NCBI GenBank assembly: GCA_017527865.1
Contig: JAFXPN010000028.1
Coordinates: 1 to 64,000, forward strand
Origin: Clostridiales bacterium
Lineage (GTDB): Bacteria > Bacillota > Clostridia > Saccharofermentanales > Saccharofermentanaceae
Reading direction: 5' to 3'
DNA length: 64,000 nucleotides
Position 1 is the first letter of the stretch. Each line of letters begins with the position of its first letter. The notes under the pieces are model-generated. The model saw only the letters and a list, made by a program, of their open reading frames with translations, was not told the DNA's origin and made no database searches. This document shows, in pieces, positions 15,556 to 25,154 of this stretch. The position numbers and the translations under genes were made by a program.

Positions 15556-17796
15556 ATGGAGAAGATTTTTAAGACGACGATCGCCGGCAGAGAATTTACT
15601 GTTAAGACAGGACTTATCGGTCAGTTCGCTAACGGCGCGGCTTTGGTCTCATACGGTGATACGACCGTATTGTCGACAGCCACAGCAAGCAAGCAGCCCA
15701 GGGAGGGGATCGACTTTTTCCCTCTTTCCGTTGACTTCGAGGAGAAGATGTATGCCGTAGGCAAGATTCCCGGCGGTTTCCTTAAGAGAGAGGGAAGACC
15801 CGGTGAGAAGGCTATCCTTACATCACGTGTTATCGACAGACCTATCCGTCCTTTGTTCCCCAAGGACTTGAGAAATGACGTATCCGTCAACAACCTCGTA
15901 ATGTCTGTTGATCCCGACTGTTCACCAGAGATCGCTGCTATGATCGGTACTTCCATCGCACTTGCTATCTCGGATATCCCGTGGAAGGGTCCTATCGGCG
16001 GCGTAGTTCTCGGTTTGATCGACGGCAAGACGATCATCAACCCTACACTTGAGCAGAGAGAGAAGAGCCAGATGTATGTTACTTTGGCAGGTACTCTCAC
16101 AAAGATCTGCATGGTAGAGGCCGGCGCTAACGAAGTGCCTGATGACGTAATGCTCAATGCCATTGCCGAAGGTCACGAGGAGATCAAGAAGATCTGTGAG
16201 TTCATCAATTCCATCGTAGCTGAGATCGGCAAGCCTAAGTTCACATACGAGTCTGCTGATGTACCTGAAGAGGTATTCCACGCTGTTAAGGAATTCGCAT
16301 GGGATAAGATGCGCGAGGCTGTTCTTGCAGTAGACAAGGAAGTCAGAGATGCTAAGGTTGAGGCTCTTCAGGAGGAGATCGCGGCAATGCTTGAGGAGAA
16401 GGAAGAAGGTCTTTCTTCATGGGCAGCCGATGCAGTCTATAAGCTTGAGAAGAAGGTAGTAAGGGATTATCTTTTCCGCGAGCATAAGAGAGTTGACGGC
16501 AGAGCTTTGGATGAGATCCGTCCTCTGTCCGCTGCTGTTGATGTTATTCCCAGAGTACACGGTTCCGCATATTTCCAGAGAGGACAGACACAGGTTATCA
16601 ATATCTGCACGCTTGCTCCTCTTGCAGATGCCCAGAAGATCGAGGGTATCGATGAGCAGACAAGCAAGAGATATATCCATCACTACAATATGCCGGGTTA
16701 CTCCACAGGTGAGGCTAAGCCTTCCAGATCTCCCGGAAGAAGAGAGATCGGTCACGGCGCTCTCGCCGAGAGATCCCTCGTTCCTGTTCTTCCTTCTGAG
16801 GAGGAGTTCCCTTATGCGATCAGAACAGTATCTGAAGTAACAATGAGTAACGGTTCCACATCTCAGGGTTCTGTATGCGGTTCCACGCTTTCGCTCATGG
16901 CAGCCGGTGTTCCGATCAAGAGACCTGTTGCGGGAATCTCTTCCGGTCTTATCGTTAATGAAGAGGACGAGAATGATTTCCTCGTATTTATGGATATTCA
17001 GGGTATCGAGGACTTCTTCGGCGATATGGACTTCAAGGTTGCAGGAACAACAGAAGGCATTACTTCCATCCAGGTCGACATCAAGGTAGAGGGACTGTCG
17101 CTCGATATCATCAGAGAAGCATTTGCAATGACTCGCAAGGGACGTTTGCAGATCATCAATGATGTTATCCTTCCCTGCATACCCGAACCGCGAAAGGAGC
17201 TTTCGAAGTATGCTCCGAGGATCATCTCCATGCAGATACCTGTTGATAAGATCCGCGAAGTCATCGGTTCCGGCGGAAAGGTCATCAATAAGATCATTGC
17301 CGATACAGGCGCCGATATCAACATTGAGGATGACGGCAAGCTTTACATTTCCACTCCCGATCTTGAGGCGGCTGCTAAGGCTCAGAAGATCATCAACGGT
17401 ATCATCGCAGATCCCGAAGTAGGAGAAGAGTTTGACGGAACGGTAACAAGACTTATGGACTTCGGCGCGTTTGTCGAGTTCCTTCCCGGCAAGGAAGGCC
17501 TCGTACACATCTCAAAGCTTTCTTGGAACAGAGTAGAGAAGGTAGAGGATGTGCTCCACGAAGGTGATCCCGTACATGTAAAGCTTATTGAGATCGATTC
17601 TCAGGGCAGGCTTAATCTTTCCATCAGAGACTGTCTTCCCAAGCCCGAGGGCTTTGTTGAAGAAGAACCCAGAAGACGCGCTGACCGTCCCCAGAGAGAG
17701 AGAAGGAACGGCGGGTTCAACGGGAACAGAAACAGAAGAAACGATCACGATGACAATGACGGTTCCGACCGTAAAGGGAGAAGAATAGAGTTTTGA
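15556..17796 (+). CDS. pnp: Polyribonucleotide nucleotidyltransferase (PNPase)
   Basis: 746-residue 3'-5' phosphorolytic exoribonuclease of the mRNA degradation machinery, active as a cytosolic trimer. Two RNase PH domains frame an alpha-helical linker: the first has GGFLKREGRPGEKA and SRVIDRPIRPLFP, the second has RVDGRALDEIRPL, the RGQTQV loop and DIQGIEDFFGDMDFKVAG with the catalytic Asp residues. A KH domain (IREVIGSGGKVINKII) and an S1 domain (GTVTRLMDFGAFVEFLPGKE) follow, then an Arg/Asn/Asp-rich tail of ~45 residues. Length is slightly above the usual ~700 because of that tail. Strong SD AAGGAGG at 15541-15547. The stop overlaps the ymdB start (TTGA). Confidence 0.97.
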   Translation: MEKIFKTTIAGREFTVKTGLIGQFANGAALVSYGDTTVLSTATASKQPREGIDFFPLSVDFEEKMYAVGKIPGGFLKREGRPGEKAILTSRVIDRPIRPLFPKDLRNDVSVNNLVMSVDPDCSPEIAAMIGTSIALAISDIPWKGPIGGVVLGLIDGKTIINPTLEQREKSQMYVTLAGTLTKICMVEAGANEVPDDVMLNAIAEGHEEIKKICEFINSIVAEIGKPKFTYESADVPEEVFHAVKEFAWDKMREAVLAVDKEVRDAKVEALQEEIAAMLEEKEEGLSSWAADAVYKLEKKVVRDYLFREHKRVDGRALDEIRPLSAAVDVIPRVHGSAYFQRGQTQVINICTLAPLADAQKIEGIDEQTSKRYIHHYNMPGYSTGEAKPSRSPGRREIGHGALAERSLVPVLPSEEEFPYAIRTVSEVTMSNGSTSQGSVCGSTLSLMAAGVPIKRPVAGISSGLIVNEEDENDFLVFMDIQGIEDFFGDMDFKVAGTTEGITSIQVDIKVEGLSLDIIREAFAMTRKGRLQIINDVILPCIPEPRKELSKYAPRIISMQIPVDKIREVIGSGGKVINKIIADTGADINIEDDGKLYISTPDLEAAAKAQKIINGIIADPEVGEEFDGTVTRLMDFGAFVEFLPGKEGLVHISKLSWNRVEKVEDVLHEGDPVHVKLIEIDSQGRLNLSIRDCLPKPEGFVEEEPRRRADRPQRERRNGGFNGNRNRRNDHDDNDGSDRKGRRIEF

Positions 17797-18572
17797 GACT
17801 CTGCTTTATAGGTGATGTAGTAGGAAGTTCGGGAAGGAGGGCTTTGAAAGCCGTCCTTCCCGGCTTTTTATCTTCTAATGCCGTTGATCTGTGCATTGTC
17901 AATGCAGAGAATGCGGCACACGGATTAGGCTGCAGCGAGAAGATCTGTGTGGAATTGGTAAACTGCGGAGCAGATGTGATCACACTTGGTAATCACTCGT
18001 TTTCGAATTATGAGTTTATCGGTAAGATCGATAAGCTCGATCATGTTGTAAGACCTGCCAATGTCAGCGGCAGCTGGCCCGGCAATGATTATGTGATTGT
18101 CGAGAAGAACGGAAACAGGCTTGCGGTCATTAATATTTTGGGACAGATCAATATCCTTCCGTCGGCGAACGACCCTTTCGAGGCGGCTGACAGACTTATC
18201 CTGAAGCTTAATAATGAAGGGATCAGATCGATCTTTCTTGATTTTCATGCTGAGACTACAAGCGAGAAATGCGCGCTCGGGTATTATCTTGCAGGACGGG
18301 TCTCAGTTATCGCAGGAACCCATACGCATGTTCAGACTTCCGATGCTAGGATACTTAAAGGCGGAACGGGATACATTACGGATGCCGGCATGACGGGATC
18401 AGTGGATTCGGTGCTCGGTATGGATATCGATGCTTCGATCAGGAGACTGAAGGATAAGATCCAGGTGCGTTTCGAACCTGCGCAGGGGCCCGCGATGATT
18501 AACGGGATAATCGCAGATATAGATCCGGACGGAAGATGTACTTATATCAAGAGATTTACAGAATATGAATAA
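17793..18572 (+). CDS. ymdB: YmdB-family metallophosphoesterase (2',3'-cNMP phosphodiesterase)
   Basis: A 259-residue calcineurin-like phosphoesterase of the YmdB family, which in Bacillus subtilis hydrolyses 2',3'-cyclic nucleotides and influences RNA turnover and biofilm fate. Family signature stretches are present: FIGDVVGSSGRRAL (metal Asp), NAENAAHGLG, VITLGNHSF (metal Asn/His), VDFHAETTSEK-type DFHAETTSEK, and GTHTHVQTSDARIL followed by GTGYITDAGMTG. The start is TTG 17793 in a 4-base overlap with pnp; no ATG exists near the conserved N terminus, which begins at the first residue. Placement directly behind pnp fits a role in RNA degradation. Confidence 0.9.
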   Translation: MRLCFIGDVVGSSGRRALKAVLPGFLSSNAVDLCIVNAENAAHGLGCSEKICVELVNCGADVITLGNHSFSNYEFIGKIDKLDHVVRPANVSGSWPGNDYVIVEKNGNRLAVINILGQINILPSANDPFEAADRLILKLNNEGIRSIFLDFHAETTSEKCALGYYLAGRVSVIAGTHTHVQTSDARILKGGTGYITDAGMTGSVDSVLGMDIDASIRRLKDKIQVRFEPAQGPAMINGIIADIDPDGRCTYIKRFTEYE

Positions 18573-19068
18573 CACTAAGAAATATACGTTCTGGCTGTTT
18601 CTGCTGATATCGGCTGTTCTGATCGCAGCAGATCAGCTTACTAAGAATTACATAGTCAGTCATTATGAACTTCATTCCGGTGTATCGTTTATAGACGGTT
18701 TTTTCTCGTTCTATTATGTGAGAAATACAGGAAGCGCATTTTCTTTTCTTGCTGACAGATCATGGGGGATATATGTCCTTACGGGGATCTCGCTTATACT
18801 GTCCGGCGTTGTCCTGTATTTTCTTTATAAAGCAGCCAAAGTTAACGAGATGCTCGCATCATGCGCTCTTATGCTCCTGTTCGCCGGGGCAGCCGGAAAT
18901 CTGATCGACAGGTTCAGACTGAGGTATGTGGTCGATTTTATCAGATTCGACTTCGGCAGCAAAACTTTCCCGATATTCAATGTAGCTGACATATGCGCCG
19001 TTATCGGGACATGCCTGCTTGTCGTGATCCTGATATTCATGCCGCAGAAAGCTGAGAAGATATGGTAA
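18565..19068 (+). CDS. lspA: Lipoprotein signal peptidase (signal peptidase II)
   Basis: 167-residue integral membrane aspartyl protease that removes signal peptides from prolipoproteins. Four TM helices are visible. The conserved boxes are AADQLTKNYI, YVRNTGSAFSFL, GAAGNLIDRFRLRYVVDFIRF (first catalytic Asp in the NLIDR box) and FPIFNVADICAVIG (second catalytic Asp). The start overlaps ymdB by 8 bases and the stop overlaps the pseudouridine synthase start by 7. It would process the serpin and solute-binding lipoproteins of this window. Confidence 0.95.
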   Translation: MNNTKKYTFWLFLLISAVLIAADQLTKNYIVSHYELHSGVSFIDGFFSFYYVRNTGSAFSFLADRSWGIYVLTGISLILSGVVLYFLYKAAKVNEMLASCALMLLFAGAAGNLIDRFRLRYVVDFIRFDFGSKTFPIFNVADICAVIGTCLLVVILIFMPQKAEKIW

Positions 19069-19976
19069 GTGACAGAATTCGCCTTAAGGCAGAAGATACA
19101 TCGAGGCTCGATGTGTTCATAAGTTCAAAGATCGACGGGTACACCCGTTCATATTTTACAGGTCTGATCTCGGACGGAAAGGTAACCGTTAACGGAAAGA
19201 CGGTCACTAAGGCCGGATATAAGACTGTAAAAGGGGATGAAATAGAAGTCGATATCCCGGAACCCGTAAATACTGAGATGAAAGCGCAGGATATTCCCCT
19301 TGATATTCTTTATGAGGACGATGACCTGATCATCATCAATAAGCCGCAGGGAATGGTAGTACACCCCGGAGCGGGTCATTACGATGATACTCTTGCAAAT
19401 GCCCTTCTTGCCCATTGTGAAGGGAACCTGTCAGATATCAACGGAGTCATCAGACCCGGTATAGTTCACCGTATAGATAAGGATACTTCAGGCGTTATGA
19501 TGGCTGTTAAGAATAATGAGATGCATCTTTTGATCTCAGACATGATGAGCCGTCACGAGATCGAGAGGATATACAGAACCGTAGTCTATGGAGTAATCCC
19601 GGAAAATGAGGGAACCATAGATGCGCCTATCGGCAGATCTGCAAAGGACAGACGGAAGATGACTGTTGCCGAAGACGGCAAGCCGTCAGTCACACACTTC
19701 AAAGTCGTGAACAGATATAGGGAGGGAACCGATCTTGAGGTCATTCTCGAGACCGGACGCACTCATCAGATAAGGGCGCACATGACTTATATAGGACACC
19801 CTGTCATGGGTGATCCTCTTTACGCATCAAGGCGTCATACATTCGGGCTTGCGGGGCAGTGTCTGCACAGCAAGTCGATAAGATTCATTCATCCGAGGAC
19901 CGGACAGGAGGTTTATTTTGAGACAGAGCTTCCTGATTATTATAAGGAGTTACTCGACAGATTATCGCCTCTCTGA
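19062..19976 (+). CDS. RluD-family pseudouridine synthase
   Basis: 304 residues: an N-terminal S4 RNA-binding domain (about 10-75, SRLDVFISSKIDGYTRSYF...GKVTVNGKTV) and the RluA-type catalytic domain with INKPQGMVVHPGAGH, RPGIVHRIDKDTSGVM (catalytic Asp in HRIDKDTSG) and LETGRTHQIRAHM. It isomerises uridines in 23S rRNA; RluD (helix 69) is the best guess from the S4 domain and from the conserved lspA-rluD order in Bacillota, where the gene is often called ylyB. It starts at ATG 19062 within the end of lspA. Confidence 0.92.
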   Translation: MVSDRIRLKAEDTSRLDVFISSKIDGYTRSYFTGLISDGKVTVNGKTVTKAGYKTVKGDEIEVDIPEPVNTEMKAQDIPLDILYEDDDLIIINKPQGMVVHPGAGHYDDTLANALLAHCEGNLSDINGVIRPGIVHRIDKDTSGVMMAVKNNEMHLLISDMMSRHEIERIYRTVVYGVIPENEGTIDAPIGRSAKDRRKMTVAEDGKPSVTHFKVVNRYREGTDLEVILETGRTHQIRAHMTYIGHPVMGDPLYASRRHTFGLAGQCLHSKSIRFIHPRTGQEVYFETELPDYYKELLDRLSPL

Positions 19977-19992
19977 TATATCTTGCCCTGTA

Positions 19993-20001
19993 TGATAAAA
20001 T
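19993..20001 (+). promoter_or_regulatory. Extended -10 promoter giving a probably leaderless phoH mRNA
   Basis: TGATAAAAT (extended -10) is followed by GTATTT and ATG 20008. The -10 to ATG distance of six bases places the transcription start at the start codon; there is no SD. A weak -35 (CTGATA, 19973-19978) is at 17-base spacing. Confidence 0.45.
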
Positions 20002-20007
20002 GTATTT

Positions 20008-20865
20008 ATGAATTGTCTGTATGAGAACGATGTATTCAAAGACGGAAAGATCAACGGCATAATTGCCGATCTTGCAGGTCATTACGGCTGCACGGCTGAG
20101 TTTTCTGATGTATCCGTTAATATTACAGGCGACAGTATGTCTTCCGTTAACCGCGCTGCGGCGGCCGTGGAAGAGTTCATTACCTCTGAATCCGAACTTA
20201 TATACACAACTCCTTCAGGCAGACAGATAAGAGCAAAGACATATGGCCAGAAGTATTATATCGATTCTATCGGCAGATCTGAGCTTGTGATCTGTACGGG
20301 TCCTGCAGGAACGGGAAAGACATTTCTCGGAGTAGCAATGGCGGTCAAGGCTTTCAGGGCGCATGAGGTTTCACGTATCATACTCACGAGACCTGCAGTC
20401 GAAGCAGGAGAGAGACTGGGATTTCTGCCCGGAGATATCGCTGAGAAGGTTAATCCTTATATGAGACCCATTTATGACGCTTTGGAAGTGCTTCTTGGAC
20501 AGGAGCTTTTCGAAAGGTATTATGAGAAAGGGCTTATCGAGGTGTCACCGCTGGCTTTTATGAGGGGAAGGAATCTTGATGATGCCTTTGTTCTGCTGGA
20601 TGAGGCTCAGAATACGACGGCGGAACAGATGAAGATGTTTCTTACAAGACTCGGACTGAATTGCAAAGCCTGCGTATGCGGTGATTTTACGCAGATAGAT
20701 CTGCCAAGAGGCATTAAGAGCGGACTTGAAGATTCGATCGGTGTGCTTAAAGGTATCGAGGGGATAAGCATCGTATCGCTGGACAAGGAAGATATAGTCA
20801 GGAATCCTCTCGTTGCAAAGATTGTAACAGCTTATGAGAACAGGAGAAATCCGGACAATGAGTAG
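20008..20865 (+). CDS. phoH: PhoH-family ATPase
   Basis: 285 residues. A KH-like N-terminal region (about 1-75) precedes the PhoH P-loop ATPase with Walker [29 protein letters not shown], the Walker [12 protein letters not shown] and [22 protein letters not shown]. PhoH proteins are linked to RNA metabolism, and the phoH-pgpH-ybeY-era order is conserved in Bacillota ribosome-maturation clusters. ATG 20008 has no Shine-Dalgarno and lies six bases after a -10-like hexamer. The stop overlaps the likely pgpH start region by 8 bases. Confidence 0.92.
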   Translation: MNCLYENDVFKDGKINGIIADLAGHYGCTAEFSDVSVNITGDSMSSVNRAAAAVEEFITSESELIYTTPSGRQIRAKTYGQKYYIDSIGRSELVICTGPAGTGKTFLGVAMAVKAFRAHEVSRIILTRPAVEAGERLGFLPGDIAEKVNPYMRPIYDALEVLLGQELFERYYEKGLIEVSPLAFMRGRNLDDAFVLLDEAQNTTAEQMKMFLTRLGLNCKACVCGDFTQIDLPRGIKSGLEDSIGVLKGIEGISIVSLDKEDIVRNPLVAKIVTAYENRRNPDNE

Positions 20866-22912
20866 GTCAACGTTTCAACAGCTCTTTATAAGCATTCTGA
20901 GCATGTTCATTATCATTCTGCTGGTGTTCTACGGTTACAGACCGGTAAGTTACGATCTGCCGGTAGGATCTGTATCGAGCATTGACATATATGCACACAG
21001 GAGCTTTGTGGATACTTATCAGACTAATTATGAGGCTGTCCTTGCAAGGAATACCGCAAGCCCCATATTTATCAGATCCGATGAGATCTCAGATCATAAC
21101 ATCAACAATGTCGAACTGTTTTATTCGATTATCAGGGAAGCACGTTCACACCGTCTTACCGTATACGGTACGCTCGCAAGTGACTGGCCTGAGACCGTTG
21201 CTGCAATGAAGGCCCAGCTTGCTGCGGAATTCTCGACGATCCCCGATGATGAGACCATTGATATGCTTCTGAACATGTCTTATTCGGCTTTTAATCTTGT
21301 CGTTGACAGATCTGTCGCGATAGCCGAGATAATCATGATGGATAATGTCAACACTGATATGCTCTCAAGAAAGATCGATGAGCATACCGAGGTGTTCGGG
21401 CAGACCTATGAAGAGTATGCCCCTTATGCAGCGGTAATAAACAGGGTTCTCAAGCTTCTGATGGCGCCGAACTCCGTATTTGACCGTGATGCTACCGATG
21501 AGGCCGGTGAGAATGCATTTCTTACGGCTATGAATTCCCCGATAATAGTCGATAAGGGTACAAAGATCGTTTCTTCCGGTGATGTTATCACGGAACATAT
21601 GTATCAGGCTCTTGTCGATCTCGAACTTATAAGAAGTGACACGGTCGATCTATTGATCCTCGCAAGGATCGCCGCATATATCATTATCCTGTATGCCGTC
21701 AATCTGATATATTTCAGGCACAGAGACAAAGACTTATTCCCCGATATGCGCTTGTTCTATATGATCATTATCACATTTATGATCCCGATCGCAGCTTCGG
21801 TCTATCTTTCCGATCTGTCGCCGCTTCTCATAGTTTCATTGTTCTTTACGGCCATAGCTTCTACTTATATCGGAACACGTGACGGCATTATCCTTTCAAT
21901 GACTGAATCGCTGATAATGTGGCCGCTTTATAACTTCGATTCCGAATTCATATCCGTGTCTTTTGTCGGGATAGTTGTAACAGGCGCTATCGCAGGCAAG
22001 AAAGACAGGACTTATAACAGCGCAAGTCTGATAGTAATGCCTATGATCGCATGCATATTAGCCGTCAATGCCTACAATGCCATATTCGCAGCTTCGGTGG
22101 CGGGATATGTGGAATCCAGCGTCTGGACCGGTGTGTCAGCCGTTATGTCGATAATCCTTGCAATAGGTGTAATGCCTATAGTCGAACTGTTTTCCAAGGT
22201 CGTATCTCCTGTTAAGCTTATTGAACTGTCTCAGCCCGGCAATCCTCTGCTCAGGCGTCTGTTCCTTGAAGCTCCCGGTACATACAGCCATTCGATGATG
22301 GTCGCATCTCTGGCTGATGCGGGCGCCGATGCTGTAGGTGCAGATTCGTTGTTCTGCAGAGTTGCAAGCTATTTCCACGATATAGGCAAACTTGAGAATC
22401 CCAACTTTTTTACGGAGAACCAAAGTGACGGCTATAATCCTCATAACGATCTTCCCATAGAACAGAGTGTCAGCATAATAACGGCCCACACCAAGGACGG
22501 AGTCAGGATCGCGCGTAAATACCATCTTCCCGAATCCTTTGTCCGAGTCATAGAGGAACATCACGGTACAACATATCCCGGTTACTTTTACTTCAGAGCC
22601 TGCCAGGAAGCAAAAGATGCCGGGCTGCCTGAGCCTGACGTAAATGACTTCAGATATGACGGCCGTATCCCTAGCTCAAAGGAATCAGCTATCATCATGA
22701 TCGCCGATACATGTGAGGCTGCGATAAGATCGAACAAGCTGACGGATATCAACGAGATAGAGAATCTTATAAGAAAGCTTATAAAATCTAAGATAGATCA
22801 GGATCAGCTTACCGATTCGGGACTCTCTTTTGATGATCTCGAGAAGATCACGGAATCTTTTAAGCAGATCTACGCAGGAACACTACACGAGAGGATACAG
22901 TATCCGTCATGA
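20858..22912 (+). CDS. pgpH: PgpH-type 7TM-HD c-di-AMP phosphodiesterase
   Basis: 684 residues from ATG 20858 (SD CAGGAG at 20841-20846; an in-frame ATG at 20834 precedes that SD). One N-terminal TM (about 8-25), an extracytoplasmic 7TMR-HDED domain (about 45-255), seven TM helices (about 265-455) and a cytosolic HD domain with [19 protein letters not shown], the HD pair in [11 protein letters not shown], and further ligands in [12 protein letters not shown]. Proteins of this architecture hydrolyse c-di-AMP to pApA (PgpH in Listeria). The gene sits between phoH and ybeY-era, the conserved Bacillota position. No obvious defects. Confidence 0.94.
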   Translation: MSRSTFQQLFISILSMFIIILLVFYGYRPVSYDLPVGSVSSIDIYAHRSFVDTYQTNYEAVLARNTASPIFIRSDEISDHNINNVELFYSIIREARSHRLTVYGTLASDWPETVAAMKAQLAAEFSTIPDDETIDMLLNMSYSAFNLVVDRSVAIAEIIMMDNVNTDMLSRKIDEHTEVFGQTYEEYAPYAAVINRVLKLLMAPNSVFDRDATDEAGENAFLTAMNSPIIVDKGTKIVSSGDVITEHMYQALVDLELIRSDTVDLLILARIAAYIIILYAVNLIYFRHRDKDLFPDMRLFYMIIITFMIPIAASVYLSDLSPLLIVSLFFTAIASTYIGTRDGIILSMTESLIMWPLYNFDSEFISVSFVGIVVTGAIAGKKDRTYNSASLIVMPMIACILAVNAYNAIFAASVAGYVESSVWTGVSAVMSIILAIGVMPIVELFSKVVSPVKLIELSQPGNPLLRRLFLEAPGTYSHSMMVASLADAGADAVGADSLFCRVASYFHDIGKLENPNFFTENQSDGYNPHNDLPIEQSVSIITAHTKDGVRIARKYHLPESFVRVIEEHHGTTYPGYFYFRACQEAKDAGLPEPDVNDFRYDGRIPSSKESAIIMIADTCEAAIRSNKLTDINEIENLIRKLIKSKIDQDQLTDSGLSFDDLEKITESFKQIYAGTLHERIQYPS

Positions 22913-24426
22913 AGATATATGTGATCAACGATTGTCCCGGACTCGACGCGGCCAAAGCAGAAGGCTGGGGTCTTCTTTTTGAGAAACTTGCGTCTTCGTT
23001 CGAAGCGCGTTCCTATGCCCGGGATATCCCGGTTAAGATGATGGAATCCTCATATGCCACGCTGACCTTTGTCAGTCCTGATGCGATCCGTGAGGTCAAC
23101 AGGGAACAAAGGGGGATCGATAAGGTTACTGACGTGCTGTCGTTCCCTATCCTTGATATGAGAAACGGCAGACTTAAAGACCACGATAATGAGATCGATC
23201 TTGAATATGACGAAGACGGCAATAAAGTCCTTAACCTGGGTGATATCCTTATAAATCCCGATAAAGCATATGAGAATGCCGATAATTACGGTCATTCGGC
23301 TGAGCGTGAGATATGCTTTCTGACGGCCCACTCACTGCTTCATCTCGTCGGTTACGATCATACTGATAAGACAGATGAAGATTTGATGATAAGAGCCCAA
23401 AAGCAGATGATGTCGGATATAGGGCTTGCCTTGGAAGGGGAGAGCGCGGAATTGACCGATCATCTTGATGAGAACATAGCTTATCCCGCAGGATCAATGG
23501 CTAAGCATTGCGGTTATGTTTCGGTCCTGGGGCGCCCCAATGTAGGTAAATCCACATTCATCAATTATATTACCGGCATGAAAGTGGCTATCGTATCCCA
23601 CAAGCCGCAGACAACGCGGACCAATATCCGTTCTATCTATAATGATGAAGATACGCAGATCATATTTACCGATACCCCGGGTGTTCATAATCCGTCGAAT
23701 AAGCTCGGAAAGATCATGGTCGGCAATTCATTCTCCAGCGCTAAGAACGCTGATGCCGTTCTCCTTATTGTTGACGGACGTTTTCCCGAGCCCGGAGCAG
23801 TGGAGAAGAGACTTCTCGAGCTTTGTAAGGAGAATAACAAAAAGGTTGTCCTTGCGGTCAATAAATCCGATGATGTGAGCAAAGAGAGTCTGCTTCCGAT
23901 CATTAGTTCCTATTCTTCTTTATATGATTATGCCGACATCGTTCCTATATCGGCTAAGACCGGCGATAATGTCCGCGTCCTTCTCAAGGTCCTGTCCGAA
24001 CTTCTGCCGGAAGGTCCCAGACTCTTTGATTCCGAGTATATGACTGATCAGTCCGAAAGGATGATCGCATCCGAACTTATAAGGGAACAGATACTTCATT
24101 ATACGGACCAGGAGATCCCGCACGGAACTGCAGTTGAGATCGATAAGTTTGAAGAGAAATATGATGACTCTGCCAAAGATGAATATGACCGGTCCTGTGT
24201 CGTTATCAATGCAACGATAATCTGCGAGAAGGATTCACATAAGGCGATAATTATCGGCAAAGGCGGTAAGATGATCAAGCGCATCGGGACATCTTCCAGG
24301 ATTAATATCGAGCGTCTCGTAGGATGCAAGGTGTATCTCGAGCTTTTCGTTAAGGTAAGGGAAGACTGGAAGAACAACGATACTCTGCTTCGAAGCTACG
24401 GATTCAGGTCTGAGGAAGAGAACTGA
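22909..24426 (+). CDS. ybeY-era: Fused YbeY endoribonuclease and Era GTPase
   Basis: One 505-residue open frame encodes two normally separate ribosome-maturation proteins. Residues ~1-175 are YbeY: VTDVLSFPILDM, LNLGDILINPD and the zinc motif HSLLHLVGYDH (H-x3-H-x5-H). After a ~20-residue linker (about 178-197), residues ~200-505 are Era: P-loop GRPNVGKSTFIN, switch II FTDTPGVHNP, NKSD, SAKTGDNV and the C-terminal KH domain (IIIGKGGKMIKRIGTSSR). No stop or frameshift separates them. An internal ATG at 23497 (MAKHCGYVSVLGRPNVGKS) could give free Era but has only a weak upstream AGGA. The fusion would couple 16S 3'-end processing with 30S assembly. It overlaps pgpH by 4 bases and recO by 1. Confidence 0.93.
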   Translation: MKIYVINDCPGLDAAKAEGWGLLFEKLASSFEARSYARDIPVKMMESSYATLTFVSPDAIREVNREQRGIDKVTDVLSFPILDMRNGRLKDHDNEIDLEYDEDGNKVLNLGDILINPDKAYENADNYGHSAEREICFLTAHSLLHLVGYDHTDKTDEDLMIRAQKQMMSDIGLALEGESAELTDHLDENIAYPAGSMAKHCGYVSVLGRPNVGKSTFINYITGMKVAIVSHKPQTTRTNIRSIYNDEDTQIIFTDTPGVHNPSNKLGKIMVGNSFSSAKNADAVLLIVDGRFPEPGAVEKRLLELCKENNKKVVLAVNKSDDVSKESLLPIISSYSSLYDYADIVPISAKTGDNVRVLLKVLSELLPEGPRLFDSEYMTDQSERMIASELIREQILHYTDQEIPHGTAVEIDKFEEKYDDSAKDEYDRSCVVINATIICEKDSHKAIIIGKGGKMIKRIGTSSRINIERLVGCKVYLELFVKVREDWKNNDTLLRSYGFRSEEEN

Positions 24427-25097
24427 TGCCGTCTTCTCCGATATCCTTCAAGGGTATAATACTCACTTCGGAAGAATATAAGGAAAAAGACCGTATGATC
24501 CGCGTTCTTACGCGAAAAGACGGAGTGATCAACATCATAGTCAAAGGTGTATCCGGCAGGAATTCCAAACTGTCTTTTGCCTCTATACCGTATTCCTACT
24601 GTGATCTGGTGGTTACCGATAATCACGGTTTCTATTATCTTAAGGAGGGAAGCGTTATATCCGGAAATACCGGTATCATGGAGACTCTTGAGTCTATGGC
24701 GGTTGCCGGACACATATCGGATCTTCTGTGCTGGTCGGTCATGCAGAGCGAGAATTCGGTCGACTGCTACGAACTCTCCATATACGCTTTTTACGCTTTG
24801 TCCGATAACCCGGCTTTGTATCTTACTTATATGATCATCTTTAATTGGCGGCTTATGCGTTCGCTGGGACTTGCCGGCGGGGCCAGGATTTCTATGCCTG
24901 CAAACTGGCAGGAAAGATTTACCGACAGGCTGTATGATATCCTCGATTACATCGGCGGACAGCCGGTCTCACGCATATTTACTATCGAGCTTACCGATGA
25001 AGATATCTCGGTTTTGCGTCCGTTTACTCTTGATTATCTGAGAGTGCAGCTTGAACGCGATATTGCCGATCCGGTATTAAAGCTCAATTTGCCCTGA
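24426..25097 (+). CDS. recO: DNA repair protein RecO
   Basis: 223 residues, starting in a TGATG overlap with the Era stop. The N-terminal OB fold (SFKGIILTSEEYKEKDRMIRVLTRKDGVINIIVKGV) is typical of RecO, which with RecR loads RecA on SSB-coated ssDNA. The helical C-terminal part is shorter than the usual ~240-250 residues and lacks the four-cysteine zinc motif found in several Bacillota RecO proteins. The era-recO order is conserved in Bacillota, which strengthens the call. Confidence 0.87.
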   Translation: MPSSPISFKGIILTSEEYKEKDRMIRVLTRKDGVINIIVKGVSGRNSKLSFASIPYSYCDLVVTDNHGFYYLKEGSVISGNTGIMETLESMAVAGHISDLLCWSVMQSENSVDCYELSIYAFYALSDNPALYLTYMIIFNWRLMRSLGLAGGARISMPANWQERFTDRLYDILDYIGGQPVSRIFTIELTDEDISVLRPFTLDYLRVQLERDIADPVLKLNLP

Positions 25098-25125
25098 CAG
25101 TGATATCCGTTTCCGGAGTGTACTG

Positions 25126-25134
25126 TGTTACAAT
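25126..25134 (+). promoter_or_regulatory. Candidate extended -10 promoter of the 25155 operon
   Basis: TGTTACAAT, followed by an A/T-rich stretch to ATG 25155. The predicted leader is only ~14 bases and has no Shine-Dalgarno. A second -10-like hexamer (AATAAT, 25142-25147) is closer to the ATG. Confidence 0.4.
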
Positions 25135-25154
25135 AAATCAAAATAATATTTGAT

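Noticed and set aside
15621..17508. Long antisense open frames opposite pnp
   Set aside because: They are by-products of codon usage in a strongly supported gene, with no start signals or family features.
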